Shown: piece after piece, positions 35,001 through 49,053 of the stretch | How the letters are laid out: each line of letters starts with the position of its first letter | Position numbering within the stretch: position 1 is the first letter of the stretch | Origin: Cololabis saira | Taxonomy: Eukaryota > Chordata > Actinopteri > Beloniformes > Belonidae | Length of the DNA: 64,000 nt | NCBI RefSeq assembly: GCF_033807715.1 | Contig: NC_084590.1 | Location: 37,143,005-37,207,004 of the forward strand | Reading direction: 5' to 3' | The notes under the pieces: generated by a model | What the model was told of the DNA's origin: nothing | The model's input: only the letters and a program-made list of their open reading frames with translations | Database searches by the model: none | Position numbers and translations under genes: made by a program

Positions 35001-38000
35001 CCCCAAATCATCCTGTTCCTCAGCGCTCATCCTCCTGAACCACTGGCGTGTTAGAGCTGTCACTTCATGAAGGTGTTAAGTGACAACGTCCGAAAAGCTG
35101 TTTCCCCATAAATTCCGCTGATGCAGATTAACTGGATCTTAATGTGAGTGAAACAGGATTTTAATCAAGAACAATCCGGGATTAGGCGGGCGCTGGTTTA
35201 GTGAAACCGCACGGAGGAATGCAGGAGGCCCGTGTCGTCTTCCCGTTCGTGGGAACTGCAGCTGAGACATTAATGACTGACAAAATAAACATTTCAAAGC
35301 AGTTTGTTCGAGGGCAGATAAATTAGGCGGTGACGCTTAATGATCTGCTTTCCTGCAACTGCTCTTCTTCTAATGACCTAAAAGCGCAGCTTAATTGGAT
35401 TAATTAGCAAATCCGTCTGATGTCAATAGTTTGTAATTTGGCGTGGCTGCAGTTCAACTGATGCGCCCGTCTGCAGAAAGATGCATCCCCGTGTCTTTTG
35501 TGTCTGCCTCATGGTGTTACAGAGATGATCGGCTTTGTCTCCCCAGGATTCACTTTATATCAGTGCCGGAGGGTTTCTGAAACTCATTGATAATCTAGCA
35601 CCACTTGATCAACATTTCTGTCAATATCAAACCCATAAAAATGGGAAAACTTGACCGTAGCTCAGTCGAAGGGCTTCTGTTGGGATCTGGCTGATGTTTG
35701 AGGGCAGGCAGCACTTGCAGGATATAACACTCTTGGGCTGGTATAGTTAATGCATCTTGTTCTGACAGTTGACGCAGAGGACAAACACTCCCCATTGCCA
35801 CTTGGTGTGGAAGTGATGAATGGTGTCTGCTCATAGGATGAAAGGTGTTGTCTGGTTTCTGTCCCACATCACAAATGGCAGACTTGGAATTCCCACAGCA
35901 TTGCTTCCTGTTATGAAACATGCAAATAATTTGTCTTTTAAAAGACTGACAAGAAAAGGCAAAGTGCATTTGAAAAAACACCACATATGCGGACTTACTT
36001 TACAGGCTAATATTAGTTTCCCCATGACGCTGGTGATATAGATGTGAGGAAGAAGAAAAGACAGAGGAATGGGTTTTTTTTTTACATGGGGTGAGGAAAG
36101 AGGGGGTTTAAGGAATCTCTTCATCCTCTTAACCACCCCACCCCCCCTTTATTTTTTTGTTTTGACCCAATTTTTTAAGACTTGCCTTTTTTCTGACTGG
36201 TCATTGCAGATCTTTCTTAAATAAAGCAGGCCGACACGCAGAAAAAGCCTGTGGGGATGGGGACGGGGATGGGGGAGGCCACATTGTGTTGCCTTCGCAG
36301 GGCGATTGTAAGGCATGGAGGAGGGGAATGGCTCACGAGAGGCTGAGGGTGTGTGAGGAGTGTTGAGGGGAGGAGTGCGGCTGCACAAAGGCTTCCCTAG
36401 GGTGTGGAAGGGGGATGGAGGGAGGACGGTGGGGAGGACGAGGAGTCAAACATACCATGATACACCAGCTCTGGGAGCACTTTTGATCTGGTTCCTGTGC
36501 TCACATTGCATATTCCTTCTGGTCTCCCGTGGCACCGAATGTGCTGATGAGGGTGGTCGTGGTGAAAAACCGTTAGGCAAGAACGCTGCTGTTGTTTTTC
36601 TTCTTTCTGAAGGTGGAGAGGAGAGGTGAAGTTGGTTTGCAGAAGTGCTGAGTAAATGAAAGATGTTTCAGAGTATCAGTGTGGCATTGAGGGCTCGGTT
36701 TGGACTCATATGGCCACCATCCCTCATGGAGCTAAATTTTGCGTGCTCAGGAACTCCCAGAGGGCTCGTTCTGGGCCTGGCATTGGCTGCGGTGGTGAGG
36801 CTTTGCTACGTTGGGGTGCTCTGCCTTGTGCATTTTAAAAAGGCTCCGTCCTCCCTCCCTTTCATTTTCTCCACCGGGGAGACTGAGAGATGGCATTGGG
36901 GACGGCCTTTCCCTCCATCCTTCTTTTCTTTTCTCAGTCCCTAATCTCAGGCCTCCTCCCAGCCTCGGTGACCATTCTATTACCCTCTCATTTCAGGGCC
37001 TGGATACACTTTTGAAATGCTAAAACCCTCTTTGGTTATAACTGACAGGGGAAAATGCCATTAAAAGCAGAGAGGAATAGATTAAATTAGCAGTTAAAAG
37101 AGTGAGTGCTAATTAGTTGATTAATGTATGTGGTTCCTCTTTTCCTCAGTTGTGCTGTCGTGCTTTAGATCAAATTTAGTGACAAGGCTCTCCACTCCAA
37201 TCAAACAATAGATCCTATTTATTCTAGACTTTGAAACCCTTTATTTTATGTAGCGTTGTGTTTTTAGCAGGTTTGAGTACAAAAACCGCTCTCATCCAGA
37301 GCTGCATCAGCAACATCATCTAGCAGATCCGGGGGGCTAATTCTGTCACACAAAAGACGGTGATAAAAGTAGGAAGGATGTGCTCTATTTAAGGGGAAGC
37401 ATTGAAAAACATAATTAATGTGAAGGTGACCTTGAAAATCGCTATTATAAGACGACTTTTCTTGCTGCCAGTCCCGCTATTCAGTTGTAACCATGGTGAG
37501 GGGGTTGTCTTATAACTGGGTTTATTTTTTTTTGTTTTGTTTTTTTCTTTCCCCAACATGTACATGCACAGTTGCTCTGAGTTGGGAGATTAACTTTAAT
37601 CCTGATCTATTATCAGGCTTATCCACTTTATGGAAATTACTGACATTTTAAATCTGATGTTACCACAACATGTGAACATATAAACAACACATTTTCTTTT
37701 GTTTGTTTGTTTATTTGTTTAAATTTCTCCATTGCAGATCAGATAAGCTGTACCGTGCAATTTTCTGTTGATAAAAAGTTAAAGTGATGTTAAATCCATG
37801 CAGCAGGAAGTACGGGTGTGGAGTCTTTGGAAAGCCTCTGGATTTTCACCTTTTTTCGAAAAGGGTTGAAGCTCTGCTTTTTAGTAGGAAAGACTTGCAT
37901 GGGCGTTATCCTTTCAGCTTCCCGGCCTCAGTTGTACAGGCCTCTCCTTATGTGGTCGCTCTCTCCCTCCTGTCTGTTGTCTGTTCCTGCTCATTGAAAG

Positions 38001-41000
38001 CTCTAATTGAACAACAGATGCAGCCGCTGGCCGAACGACGGGTTCGTCAGGCTTTTCAGACAAACTTGCTTTTGCTTTTGCCGTCATCTGTCAGCAAGTC
38101 TTAATCGTGAGCTTCATACTTCAGACTATTAGCGTTTCACTTTAGCTTTAAAGCCTCACCCCATTTCCAAAAACGCTTTGTTCTTGTAATCTCACCTTTC
38201 GTGGTTGAGAAGACAGTATTGCAAAATGTGTAAAAGTAGTGCTTTGTGGCTTACGCCACACCTATGTCCTGTAAGCATTCACCCCTTTGTTTCACTCATG
38301 ACATTATATCTTGTCATCCTCATGACATCTCTGTATTTTGCTTCCTTGGTAGCCAAAGCCAATATGAACTCTTTTGCACAACTTTGATTTGACTTTCTTG
38401 GGTTTGTACTTCTACATGTTTGTTCAAACCTGTCTAGCTAGGTCAATGTTGTACAGTTTGTCTCTTGTGGAGGTCAGGTATTCCCCTTTCGGGAGACCCC
38501 AGTAGAACCTGAACGATATACTGAAAAGTGCTCCCTAAATATATTTCTGTATCTGTTGTTTCACTGTTCATCCTTTTTATAAAGGAAACATTGAGGCAAA
38601 ATGGTTGGAATTCTGCACTAGGGGAAAGAAAAGTTGTGGTTATTTCCTTTAACAAAATCATTTTCAAGGCTGTTGGGAATATAGTTCTTCTTTTGCGTCT
38701 GCCATCACAGTGGCCTTGTGCAGATTTTGTTCCCCTCAATCACTCAGTTGAAAAGTGGGTTCTTTAGATTCCTTCGATGTCTGGGAGTCTTTTCTACTGT
38801 AAAATGTATAAAACAGGCAAACTGGGACTAATTTACGATGGAGCATTTTTATCTGCAGCCTGGAAGGAAACGGTTCTCGGTTCAGTGCAATGTGTACCTG
38901 GACAGTTGGTATGTGTTTTGTGGGGAGGCCGCGGTGAACGGGTGCTGGAAAGGAGACGGGCCAGTGAGCAGTTGTCTGCAAAGGGAAATTTCCTTTTAAT
39001 GCCAGACTGGGCACAGTCTCCCCTTTGTGGATGTCTAGGAAAAGGCTTCTTGGCAGACTTTGCCCCTTCATTAATTTTGACCAAATATTTACTGTTCATC
39101 ACACGGCAAGCCCTACATCCCAATTTAATTTTTCCAGACCAGGTTTTGAATAGTTTGGGGCGATTTGTGTTCCATGTAGCTGGACTTGTGCCATACCCCT
39201 TCTCACTAGACCCATGCTGGAGTCATTTTGCCACATGGCTCCACAGAGTCCTAACCTAAGCGATGGGAGCCAAGTTTCACTTTAATACCTCCAGAACTAC
39301 AGTATGAGAAACACAATCACTTATATGCACTTACACAAGCTTGCAAATACTCCAGTAATGTGTTATCCATGTTTGCCTCTTGTAACTGTGATGGGAACAA
39401 AGTATTTCCCATACTTGAGTATGTGGAGTGGGATGGGAACAAACTATTTCCCATCCTTGATGAAACAAAGTGCTGAGAGCAGCAGCATGCAGCTTTGGCC
39501 GACTACAGGTGCAGACTAGTACTCTGAAGTAAACAAAGATTAACAGTGAGAACACCAATGTTTTGTCTACTAGAATGTATCGTCCTCTACGCTTCAAAAT
39601 CAGTATTCTTCCTTTGCTTCAATGTCATTCTGCATCGAGATGCCTGATGTATGTTCTGATCCTTTTGCATGCAATTGCTTAATTAAATCTACTGAAATCT
39701 GAATCATCTCTCGAGTCTTATTCTTGGTAACTTATCCACCAAGTTGGAAACAACGTTTTAAAGACATTTAGCAGGTTATTCTACTACAGTGACCTAAAAT
39801 GCATTAGTATGAAACGTCCCAATTGTTCCCTTAACCGAATGTTATCAACACCCATCTGACAAGAGATTCGCCTCATAATGTGTTTGGCTGAACCTTTACA
39901 ATAGCCTGCATTTTAGCAGTTAAAGGCATCAGCTCTGCTCTCACAGCCTATAATGTACGGCTGGTCCGGCAGCAGACCCATATCACCCCCGCAATCAAAT
40001 AAATAACATTAAAAAAGCATTAGATGCCTTTCGGCCATGCGTGTCCCAATGCACTTTGGCATCTCTTCAGAGCTGTTGTTTCCTTGGCAGCGAGCCCACG
40101 TGCTGCATTCTCTGGCCAGGCTCTGCCAGCTGTGTGTGCTGCCGGTCCCTCTTTTCACCTTGCTACTCCCCAGCCCCCCCATTTGTCTTCCCACCTGATC
40201 CCTGCCACCTTTCACAGCCGCATCATGTCCATTCACAGGGAACAGGAAAAATACAGCCAGTTCAGAGACTGACCTTGTGAAGAGTGGATCATGTTGTTCA
40301 CACAGGAAACTGCGCAGACAGCTCTTTTTAGATGACATTAAGAGTACATTAAGCAGTTTAATTTACATTAACCTTGTACTGCTTTATAAATGTATGTATT
40401 CACACTCACCACTTCATTAGGTATTTATGTATACTGGGTTTATGCAATGCAATGGCCAGTGAGAGTGTATGTGTCAAAACATGGCTTTTCAATTTCCCAT
40501 TCCTCCTGTTTTCAAGGTTTTTCATGTATCACTTAGACTGCACTGGCAAAACCTCATTAAAAGCTTGCTATGCTTGAAAACAAAAGCAAAAGGTAATTGT
40601 CGGCCCTCAGTCTCTTGTGCTTCATTTCTGTGATTCCTCCTCTATACTCAAAGCCTTGGCTACACTGCACAAAGAAGCTGAAGGGGCTCAGCCTAGCATC
40701 TGGACTCCTTATTAATTACAGCTCTTTTCCTGGAGGTTCTGCTCTGCTGAAGGAATGACATCCTTGACACCGGTGTTCATGAGAAGTATAAGCAGGGTTT
40801 TCTTCTCAGGTCGTCACTGTGAATATGCAGGGTCAACTTGAGGAGTCTGCGAGTCTGCCGAAAGTCCCACAAAGCCCGCACATTGTGAATAGATTGATAG
40901 ATAACAGACAGACTGACACAGACTGAGACAGACTCTCCGCTTGCATCAACCCTGCTCCGCTCAGCCCATCTGCCAGGTCTCCAGAGCCAATTTGACAGGC

Positions 41001-42140
41001 AGCTTCCTAACAAGCATTGCAGTCTTTTTTTTACTATAGATATCCTCCTTGTCCCAGAGAATTGATATGATGGAGAGAAGGGCTGCATTTATCCTGCACG
41101 AATGGATGCTGCCCTCATGGTCTTCCGCAGAATTTGACAGCTTTTGTTTGTGTCTAATGACACTCTGGAACACATTGGCATCAGGAAAAGCAACATCTCC
41201 TCCACAATTGTGTCCCCTGGGTTTATGTTAAAAATCAGCTATTGTATAGTATACATTCCTCTTGCAATATTTATTCATGATTACTCCCAGTTGTTTTTGT
41301 TTCTGACATTCTGTATACATTTACTATGCATATCTATGTAAATACAGGAACCTGTTTTGTCAGTAATACAAAGGAATGAAATAAAACCAACATGTATTTA
41401 TTATTTAATTTCCATGAAGGGATCTTAATACGACATGAATATTTTCTTTTTGAAAATTGACACAATTTCCTGATTAAATATATGTGACATACTGTGATGT
41501 CATTTAACTCTGCAAATTGAGCACCTCACCGAGTGACACGTTTTCAAAACTATATGATGTGACAAGGTTGTCAAGTAAAGGTTTTTGAGACTTTAGCCAC
41601 TTCAGAGACCCAAATATGCTTTCAAGTACATAAAATTTTACTTTATTTTCTTCATCCTATACACCCCTTTAAAGAAAATGTTTCCCCCTTCTGCCTGTCT
41701 CGGTACCTGTATGAAAGAGCTGCTTTCAAATATGATCATTATCATACACCTGGCAACACTGACCCAGTGAGAAGCGTGAGAATTCAACAACTTTCTGATC
41801 ACGTTGCATGTGTGCTGACCTCTGATGTCTGATGTCCACTGCACGCAAGCGTCTTCGCGCGCAGTCGTATCGCTCGCCCCATTTGGTTGCCCTGAAGCGT
41901 GCACTTTAATATTTCAGCCACATCTTGGTTTAACTTTATTTTTATGTAATGAATCAATGCAACAAAAAACAACCAGATGGTCAGAGAAAAATAAACTTTT
42001 AATCTCATTGAAATATGTGAAATAGTTTGCGATATGTTACGTGTACAATACTGTGGTCAATTACCAATATTCTCAATTGGATTTTTTTTTTTTTTGACAA
42101 CTGGGGTATAAAATGTAGCTACCTGGTTCAGATTTAGAGG
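32060..42140 (+). other. robo1 intron after exon 1b, first part
   Basis: About 10 kb, largely free of recognisable transposons. Patches rich in TAATTA-type cores (for example 35040-35480) could be conserved regulatory DNA. The longest frame, 38777-39259, resembles no known protein. Confidence 0.6.
39388..39460 (+). repeat. Two-copy direct repeat with internal dyad
   Basis: Units GTGATGGGAACAAAG plus TATTTCCCATACTTGA (39388-39418) and GGGATGGGAACAAAC plus TATTTCCCATCCTTGA (39430-39460). Each holds an ATGGGAA/TTCCCAT inverted pair. Confidence 0.8.
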
Positions 42141-42316
42141 ATGATGAGCAAGCAGAAGAGGATTGCTGCTCTTTCGCTGTTTTACCTGTGGAGGAAACGG
42201 CTGGAGCCACTGGGTGAACCCCGTGTTCCGGTACCGGGATGGGAAATCCACCGGCTCGGCCGAAAACTCTGAACAGAACGCTTTTTCAACAGCATTTAAG
42301 AATATCAACACGGCAG
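42141..42316 (+). pseudogene. Possible PIF/Harbinger transposase N-terminus, frameshifted
   Basis: Tandem ATGs at 42141 open MMSKQKRIAALSLFYLWRKR. Shifting frame near 42202 continues WSHWVNPVFRYRDGKSTGSA before a stop. A start with a KxKxIAAL-LL-hydrophobic run, then basic residues, then a W-V-P motif, recalls the N-terminus of fish Harbinger nucleases. The flanks at about 41831 and 42440-42460 share weak inverted similarity (GATGTCC..TGCA.GC). The evidence is thin, and a chance match is possible. Confidence 0.3.
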
Positions 42317-45300
42317 TATGAGCCACCCTCAACCGTTTGATGCGCTACCCAGTTTCCCTGCCTTCCCAAGAGTCCTTTTACAGGCAATGGTCGTGTTTCA
42401 TAGAAAATGAATGAGATGCATGCGATGCAGGCGATTTGTCGCATGCAAAGGACATCTGGCCGCACACCAACTGTCACTCCTTCATCTATGCGCCTCTCAT
42501 GCACATGCACACTTGCACGCACTCAGTTAAAAGGACATTACACTCTTATAATATGAATAAAATGGACAGCCTCATCTCCTCCACTATAATTTTTAAATAA
42601 CTTTTTGACCACGAATCCAATGAACGTGACATGCACACAACGTCAAGTCAATCTTCTCTCTTCCTTAGGCCAGTATGTAAAGGCCAATGGAGTACAATTG
42701 GTGGCTCAGTTTCACGTATATGTTACAGAACACCAGTATGTAAGCGACTTCTTTTCCTCTGAGAGCTTCCATGAGTTGCACTATCCCTTTATCATTCTTG
42801 AAATCATGCCGTGTTCAAATGTGTGAGGTCCGTATAAGAAAAGCCTGAAGCAGAAGTAGAAATGCTGCTCCTATTGTTTTAGATTCAGGTGGGAGCCTCA
42901 GCACAGGATGGGCTCCAGCCTCCCAGAGGAAAACACTCCGCAGTGCTGTCCGTCTCCCAGTTTGGCCCGTGTTGCCTGCAGACAGCCAAGGATGTGTTTC
43001 CCAGCCAGGAAGTGGGGCTGGTGCACCAGGATTTGAACTCTCCCCTGATCCCACGTCTCGATGTGCCACCTGTGTGATACTCCAGAGCCTCTGAGCTTAT
43101 ATTAGTAACCTTTGGACTTAGACAAGGGGAAGACAGCCACCTTTGCTATTATCAGCGGATCTTTCAGCTCTTTATTGTTGGTGGCAGTGAGCAGCAAGAT
43201 GATCAAAGGCAGCGGTGGTGATAATGAACTCGTGGCAGATATCATCAAAAGTTTACTAGACCCTGTTCATGCAACTGGAAAACTAGAAAAACTTTTGGCA
43301 CATGAAGTTGCATGTCTTACTTTTATCCACTGGTGCATGTGATGATATTTTGTGTTGTGTTTGTATTGAGCTTTGCAGAAACTATATTTCACTCAGATAT
43401 CATTAAGATATCTCACGATTGCAGCTGGGACAGGCTCCAGCCCCCCTAGCAAGAGCGGAAAATATGTAATGTCGAGATATAGCAGTTTGGACGAACTCAC
43501 TTGTTACAAGCTGCAGGTTTGTTTGACTTTCGAAAAAATGATCTTGACAGAGAGGTGCAATTTCTCGTTAGGTGATATCTCTTCTCCAGCACTGGTGTAG
43601 TGCAAGCAAAGTTACCAGACTCTATTCTGTTTGGTAAGTGGAGACAGAGCTGAGGAGAGTTAGGAGCCATAAAGATATCCATCATCCCCCCTCCATCACC
43701 CCACCTTCACACACAGGGCTCTAATCCTGCCTCTTAGGAGTGTAAGCGATAGCCTTGTGTAACAATAAAAACAGGTTGGATCTGATGTAACCGCTGGGGC
43801 CATTCATGCAGCACATTCCAGGGTGGGATTGTGGGGTTGAAATGAGATTCGGTTTCACTTTCCTGTTAATGTCATCTGATCATCAGGACTACAGTACCTC
43901 GCCTTTTTCTCCCTGTTTCCGTCCCTCAGTCTTATCTCTGCCCTCTCTCTCCGTTATCTCCTCTAATTCAACACTGAAAGGGTGCCTTTTTGTTTGCGTT
44001 CAGTCATTAAATTGGCCGGCCCTGTCCTGAGCAGGCATGGCTCCAGTCCCCGCCTGGCTACCCCAAGGGACACGCCCTCTGCTCTTATCTCTGCCATAAA
44101 TCCCTCTTAAGTCCCCTAATCGCAGATTAATGGGGCTGTAGATAGGGAGTGCCCTACTGTGCTTGGCCTCTCTTATCAAAGATCCATATTCCCCATCCTT
44201 TATCTCGAGATCTGATCTGAGCTGCAACGATATGACTCAGACGCCTGCAACACCTGTCAATTTTAGTGTCTTTCTTTATGAGATTCGGTGACCTTGAGCG
44301 TCTTTATTGGGGGAAATTAAACTTTACTGCTGTTTCACGCGTAGAATCAAATGAAATCCTCGGTCGGGATCCTTTGTTCTGCGGCAGGAATTATAGTGAA
44401 TAGCACAGCATCGTCAAGGTGTTTTATCATTCAAGGAAGTAGACACATTATCCTCGGGGGACCATGGCAACACCAGATCTAAATTGCTTTGCTGTCATTC
44501 TCGCGCGTGGAGTTCTTTTAGGTGAAGAGCATGTGCCTTGCTTCCTTCCTCTTCCTCACACTCTGCCAAGATAGTAGCTAAGGAAAAGAGCTGTAAGAAA
44601 AGCGCACATTTACTTTCCAAGTTAGGGAAATGACTGGTCCGGAACTGATTATTCCAGCTACGTAACTGGTTTGAGCCCAGTCTGCTGTCTCTCTCATGTT
44701 TATGTCAGTTATTTATTGATAGATGTAATTGGAGAAAAGTCAGTGGCATTGAAATAGCTACAGGCACAATTTTAAAGAGCCTTGCCTTTTTCTTGTCCCG
44801 AGGCTGCTCAAAGTCAAGGATGCTGGAGGGTTGTCTTCCCTGTCTTCAATCAGAGGAGTTTGATCGATTGTGAAGTCCCAGAAAGCAAGCACTTTAGTGC
44901 CACAAAGCCATCAATTTGTAGAGTTTGTTGCCTTTTTTATTGATTAATGTGTTAGCAATAAATTAAATGCTATCAATAACATTTAAACCCGCTTTAAGTA
45001 ATTGTAATACACAATAAACCAATTTCTTATCTCACACTACAGTGCATCATTTGTATGATTCTAACCGTCGTCCTGTCATCCATATTGTTTTTTTTTTTAT
45101 CTGATTAAGGAAGCATGCTTATCTTGTGGAATACATTCACAACAGGAACAGGAACTTGTTCGTAGGATAAAAATCAAGTTTAGCCCCGGGACACAGATCG
45201 GTCGATAAGAAGCTGCTAACCTATACAAAGTGTGGCTCCTGATCTCCTGGCCAGCAGAATGACATCAGCCTCCCATCATCAAATCTCATCATCATGCCAT

Positions 45301-48300
45301 GTTTTTCAAATTCTGCGGGGTATGCAAGTCTGAATTTTGTAGCGAGCCAATGCCTGGAGGGCCTCATGAATCTTTGTATGGATGCGGGATATATAGGTCA
45401 GATTCTAGGTCTGGACCTTCGTGTTGCTTGCAAGGATGAGGCTGAGGCTCGCATTGTCTTCCTGGTTGCCTTTAGGCTTTGTTGTTCATTACTGACATAG
45501 CTTTTAGAAGTGTGAAAAGTCTCAGAATAGTTTTTTTCTTTCTCTTCTTTTCGTTTTTAATTACCTCCACAGCAAGGAAGGGCTCCCTTAAGCATAGTTT
45601 TATCTTTGTGAAAGTTGTGAGTGAGTGTGTGTATATGAGTAAATGAGAAAAAGAAACACAGAAGCTCTCCAGCAAGTTAAAGGGAGAAGGAGAAACTCGC
45701 CTCAGGCACCAATCGATCAGATTCTTGCAGTAGAAGTCCCAGCTTCCCTTTGGTGAGGCTGTGTATTGCATTAGCTCATCTCACATTCTGGAAGCAGCGG
45801 TGGGGGGGTTGAAAGGGGGAGGGTGTTTGAAAGCAGCAGAGAAAAGGATGGGTTGTGCTTTGAAAAAAAAAGAAAGGGGGGGGTGCAGAACACTCAAGTG
45901 AAGTGAGAAAGAGACGATGAAGATCTAGGTTTGTTTGTGAGGTAGGCGCACTGCTCGACTGCACTGCTTGGCTGTTTCTGTCTCCGATTTGGTCTCCTGT
46001 GCGTTCAGAGGGGAAGCAGCAGTGAAGTCAGTCCACCAGTCGTCTTCTGGAAGCCTGCACCTGTGGAGCGCAGCGTGAGAGTGTTTGTTCTGTGACAGAA
46101 CAATCCTAACCAGCGCCTCTTGTCTTTTTTCCCCCGGTGAGGGGTAATGGAGCTGAAGTGAGGGGGTCACTCAGCGGGTTTGTGGGGAGCAGCAGCACAA
46201 AGTCTATGCACACATGCACGCATCTCATGCATAAAAGGGTATTGGTATTTTGTAAATGATACATGCTTGCATCCACATTCTCTCCTAGGAACTCTAATTA
46301 GACTTCTACATGACCTGCTGAATATTTATGTACCAGCTTATTCTTAATGGGTTCTGTGTAACAGGACACTGTAACATACTGTATATTGTTTTCTTAATCT
46401 GCATAATAAACATGCAGGTCCAGTGTAATCATCTACTGTGAATAGTTTCTGATCAAACACAGCGCTGCCCACTACCCAGCTATCCAATGGCCCAACGGGC
46501 CACATCTAAATAGTTAATGATTCCTCTATAAAACCCCAAACTTCAGACCATTTCAAATTACAGAGAAGCTGTCTAAATCAGGAAAGGAACGGGCAGAGCA
46601 GATAGTAGCAGAGCTCTTCAAAGCCCTCTTTAATAAAACATATTAGCTCGCCTTGTCTGGTGAAGGGCGGCGGTGGTGCTGCAGTTGCTGCGGCGGTAAT
46701 GGGCCTGCATGTGCTCGTTGGGTTTAACTCAGCTCTACCTGGCCGAAGGGCTGGGCCTATTAGTGTAAGGTCTCTGGGTTCAAAAGACTGTGATGAATCA
46801 AATTTGCAAATGGAAGTTAATTAGCTTAGTTGTGCTTCAGACTGTTCTAATGGATGTGTGTTTTACGTAGCCCTTACTCAGTGCCAGATAGTGGACCAGT
46901 TCATCCCAGCAAAGGCTTGATATGTTAATCCCTAATTCTCAGTTTTTCACTGTCTCTCGGAGATGCTTCATATTTCTTTTGTAGCCCCCTGAGGATTAAG
47001 TTGTAACACCAAAACACAGAATTACAAGATTTTGTGTGCAAGACTTAATATTATTATTGTGTCACAATGTAACACAATAATAAGATTTGCTTTGCTATAT
47101 TTTCCTCCAAACTGAAGCGCTGTCACTGGCAAGTTTTTGAGTGCAAAAAATCGGAGAGCTTAAGCAAAGTATTTCACTTAATTATTCCCAGCTATGATCT
47201 TAAAATAAATGGCAGTGTAAAGTGTTACCAAGTGTTTGCTTGTGGGAGATTCCTCTCCAAAGCTTTAAGCCTCTTGAGGCTGAGTTTATCAAGGTTTGTT
47301 GCTTATAGATGAAATGAGTTTAGAGGAGCTGTCTTGATGTTAACAAGTGGCCAAGCCTACTTCAGTCTCTCATTACAGCCACATGGTTATTTTAGAAGAC
47401 ACATGCGCAGCATGCAGTTGGGTCTCTTGGGATTTTCTACATACAAAGTGTTAATAATGAACCTACATTTGTGAATGCCGTCAAGATAAACCTGAGAATC
47501 AGCATATTATGCTACGTTGATGCTTTAGGAAACTGCTTAATTGACAATAATGTGTCAAATATGTTTGGACCAAACTTTAAAAAAAAGAATATCCCAATTA
47601 AGAACTTGTGAACATTGTTGGAAAACTAGCATTTTAGTAAGAAGATGCGGATCCAAAGTCACACCTTTGATGGAACAATTGATGACAGTGGGTTTTATTT
47701 CTAATGATGCCATCCAGCACATAACTTTGTGTAAATCCACACAACTCCAGCCTTTCATTATCCTTAGTTCAGGTATAACTTTAAAAGAGTAGTGATCATG
47801 ATCTCCTTCGCTGAGATGCTGGATTCATTACGTTTCACTGACCACTCTCACATTTGCGCCGCAGTGATTAATCTCTCCACGGAGCTGTCACTAATTATGC
47901 TGACTTTACCTAAAATTTGTGGCAACCAGAGGAAGATGCCTCCTCAGCAACCGTTTTCAAGGGAAACGGGGGATGGGCGGATGGCACACAAATGAGGCAG
48001 TGTGGCAAGTTCATGGGATGCTGGCTAAATTAATTGTGGGCCTATGCCTCCAATTAGACAGGCTCTCTTTAATTGGTGCTGAATGGGCTCCAAAGGCCTC
48101 AACTGGGGAGGGGGGAGGGGGGGTTGAGGTGAGGAGGGAAGAGCTCTTTGTCTCGTTTTTCTGACAAACACATACACACTATGTAGGCAGGGCATTCACG
48201 GCTACCAAGTCCCACCCTTCTGGAATTAACAACAGGAAGCTAATTTGCATGTAAAGCGGCTTTGATAGCCACAGTTGACTGGTCAGAGAGTGATCATAAT

Positions 48301-49045
48301 GACCAGAGATAGCACCGGAGCGTTAACCCCTCTGGCTCTGCTACTGACACTGCTTTGGCCGCTTCAGTGGTATCGTCTCCTCCCTCATTACATTTTTTGT
48401 CAGCCTGCTATGAGCTGGACCTGTATCTTATCTTTTATCACTTAATTTCCTTTTACCTTCAAAGGCGTGTCATTCTTGTTTGTGCTTTTTCCTGCCTCAC
48501 CCTCTTTTTCTACTCTTTCATGTGAGAAATGGCAATGACAGAGCAGCAGCACTGATAAATACTACTCAAGCAGCTCTAATTAAATCATGGCTTTGTTCAC
48601 AGACTGGAAGTTTATTTGGTCTTTACTATTTGTGTCATCAATAGAATTACATTCTGGAGCTTAACATTTTTTTTGTCTTAGTAAATGTGGCGTGTTTAAG
48701 GAGACGCGTTTTTTTTTGCCCGTTCATTTTAAGCATTGGGCATCATTTCCTGAGGACTTAATGAAATGCGTGTGACAGGCTTTGGTCAAAATACGACAGG
48801 GACATTGAATGGCAGGTCCCTTTTGTTAGAATGTGTCTTTACAGCTCTCTTCGTAGCAGCTGGTTTTAAGGGGAGGGGTCAGACTCTCCTCTCCAAGCCA
48901 TCCCCATCTTCTACAACTTTACACTACCGGCTTCTTAGGTGGGGCAAATGCATGAAGATTGGAAGGTAGACAGACATATATAGAGAGTTTCTGTTAGCAC
49001 TGGAATCGTGCAAAACCTAAATCATGCAAAGAAAAACCTGTATTG
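42317..49045 (+). other. robo1 intron after exon 1b, second part
   Basis: Mostly unique non-coding DNA. Possible regulatory patches lie at 44000-44230, 46440-46760 and 47850-48130. No exon recognised. Confidence 0.6.
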
Positions 49046-49053
49046 CTTGGAAT

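Noticed and set aside
38777..39259. 160-codon plus-strand frame, the longest outside repeats
   Set aside because: No recognisable domain, signal or splice context; compositionally like the surrounding intron. Chance is the simplest explanation, though a homology search would settle it.
43028..43060. tRNA-like T-loop (GTTCAAATCC on the minus strand)
   Set aside because: The flanking bases do not form a T stem, and no A box or cloverleaf can be drawn.
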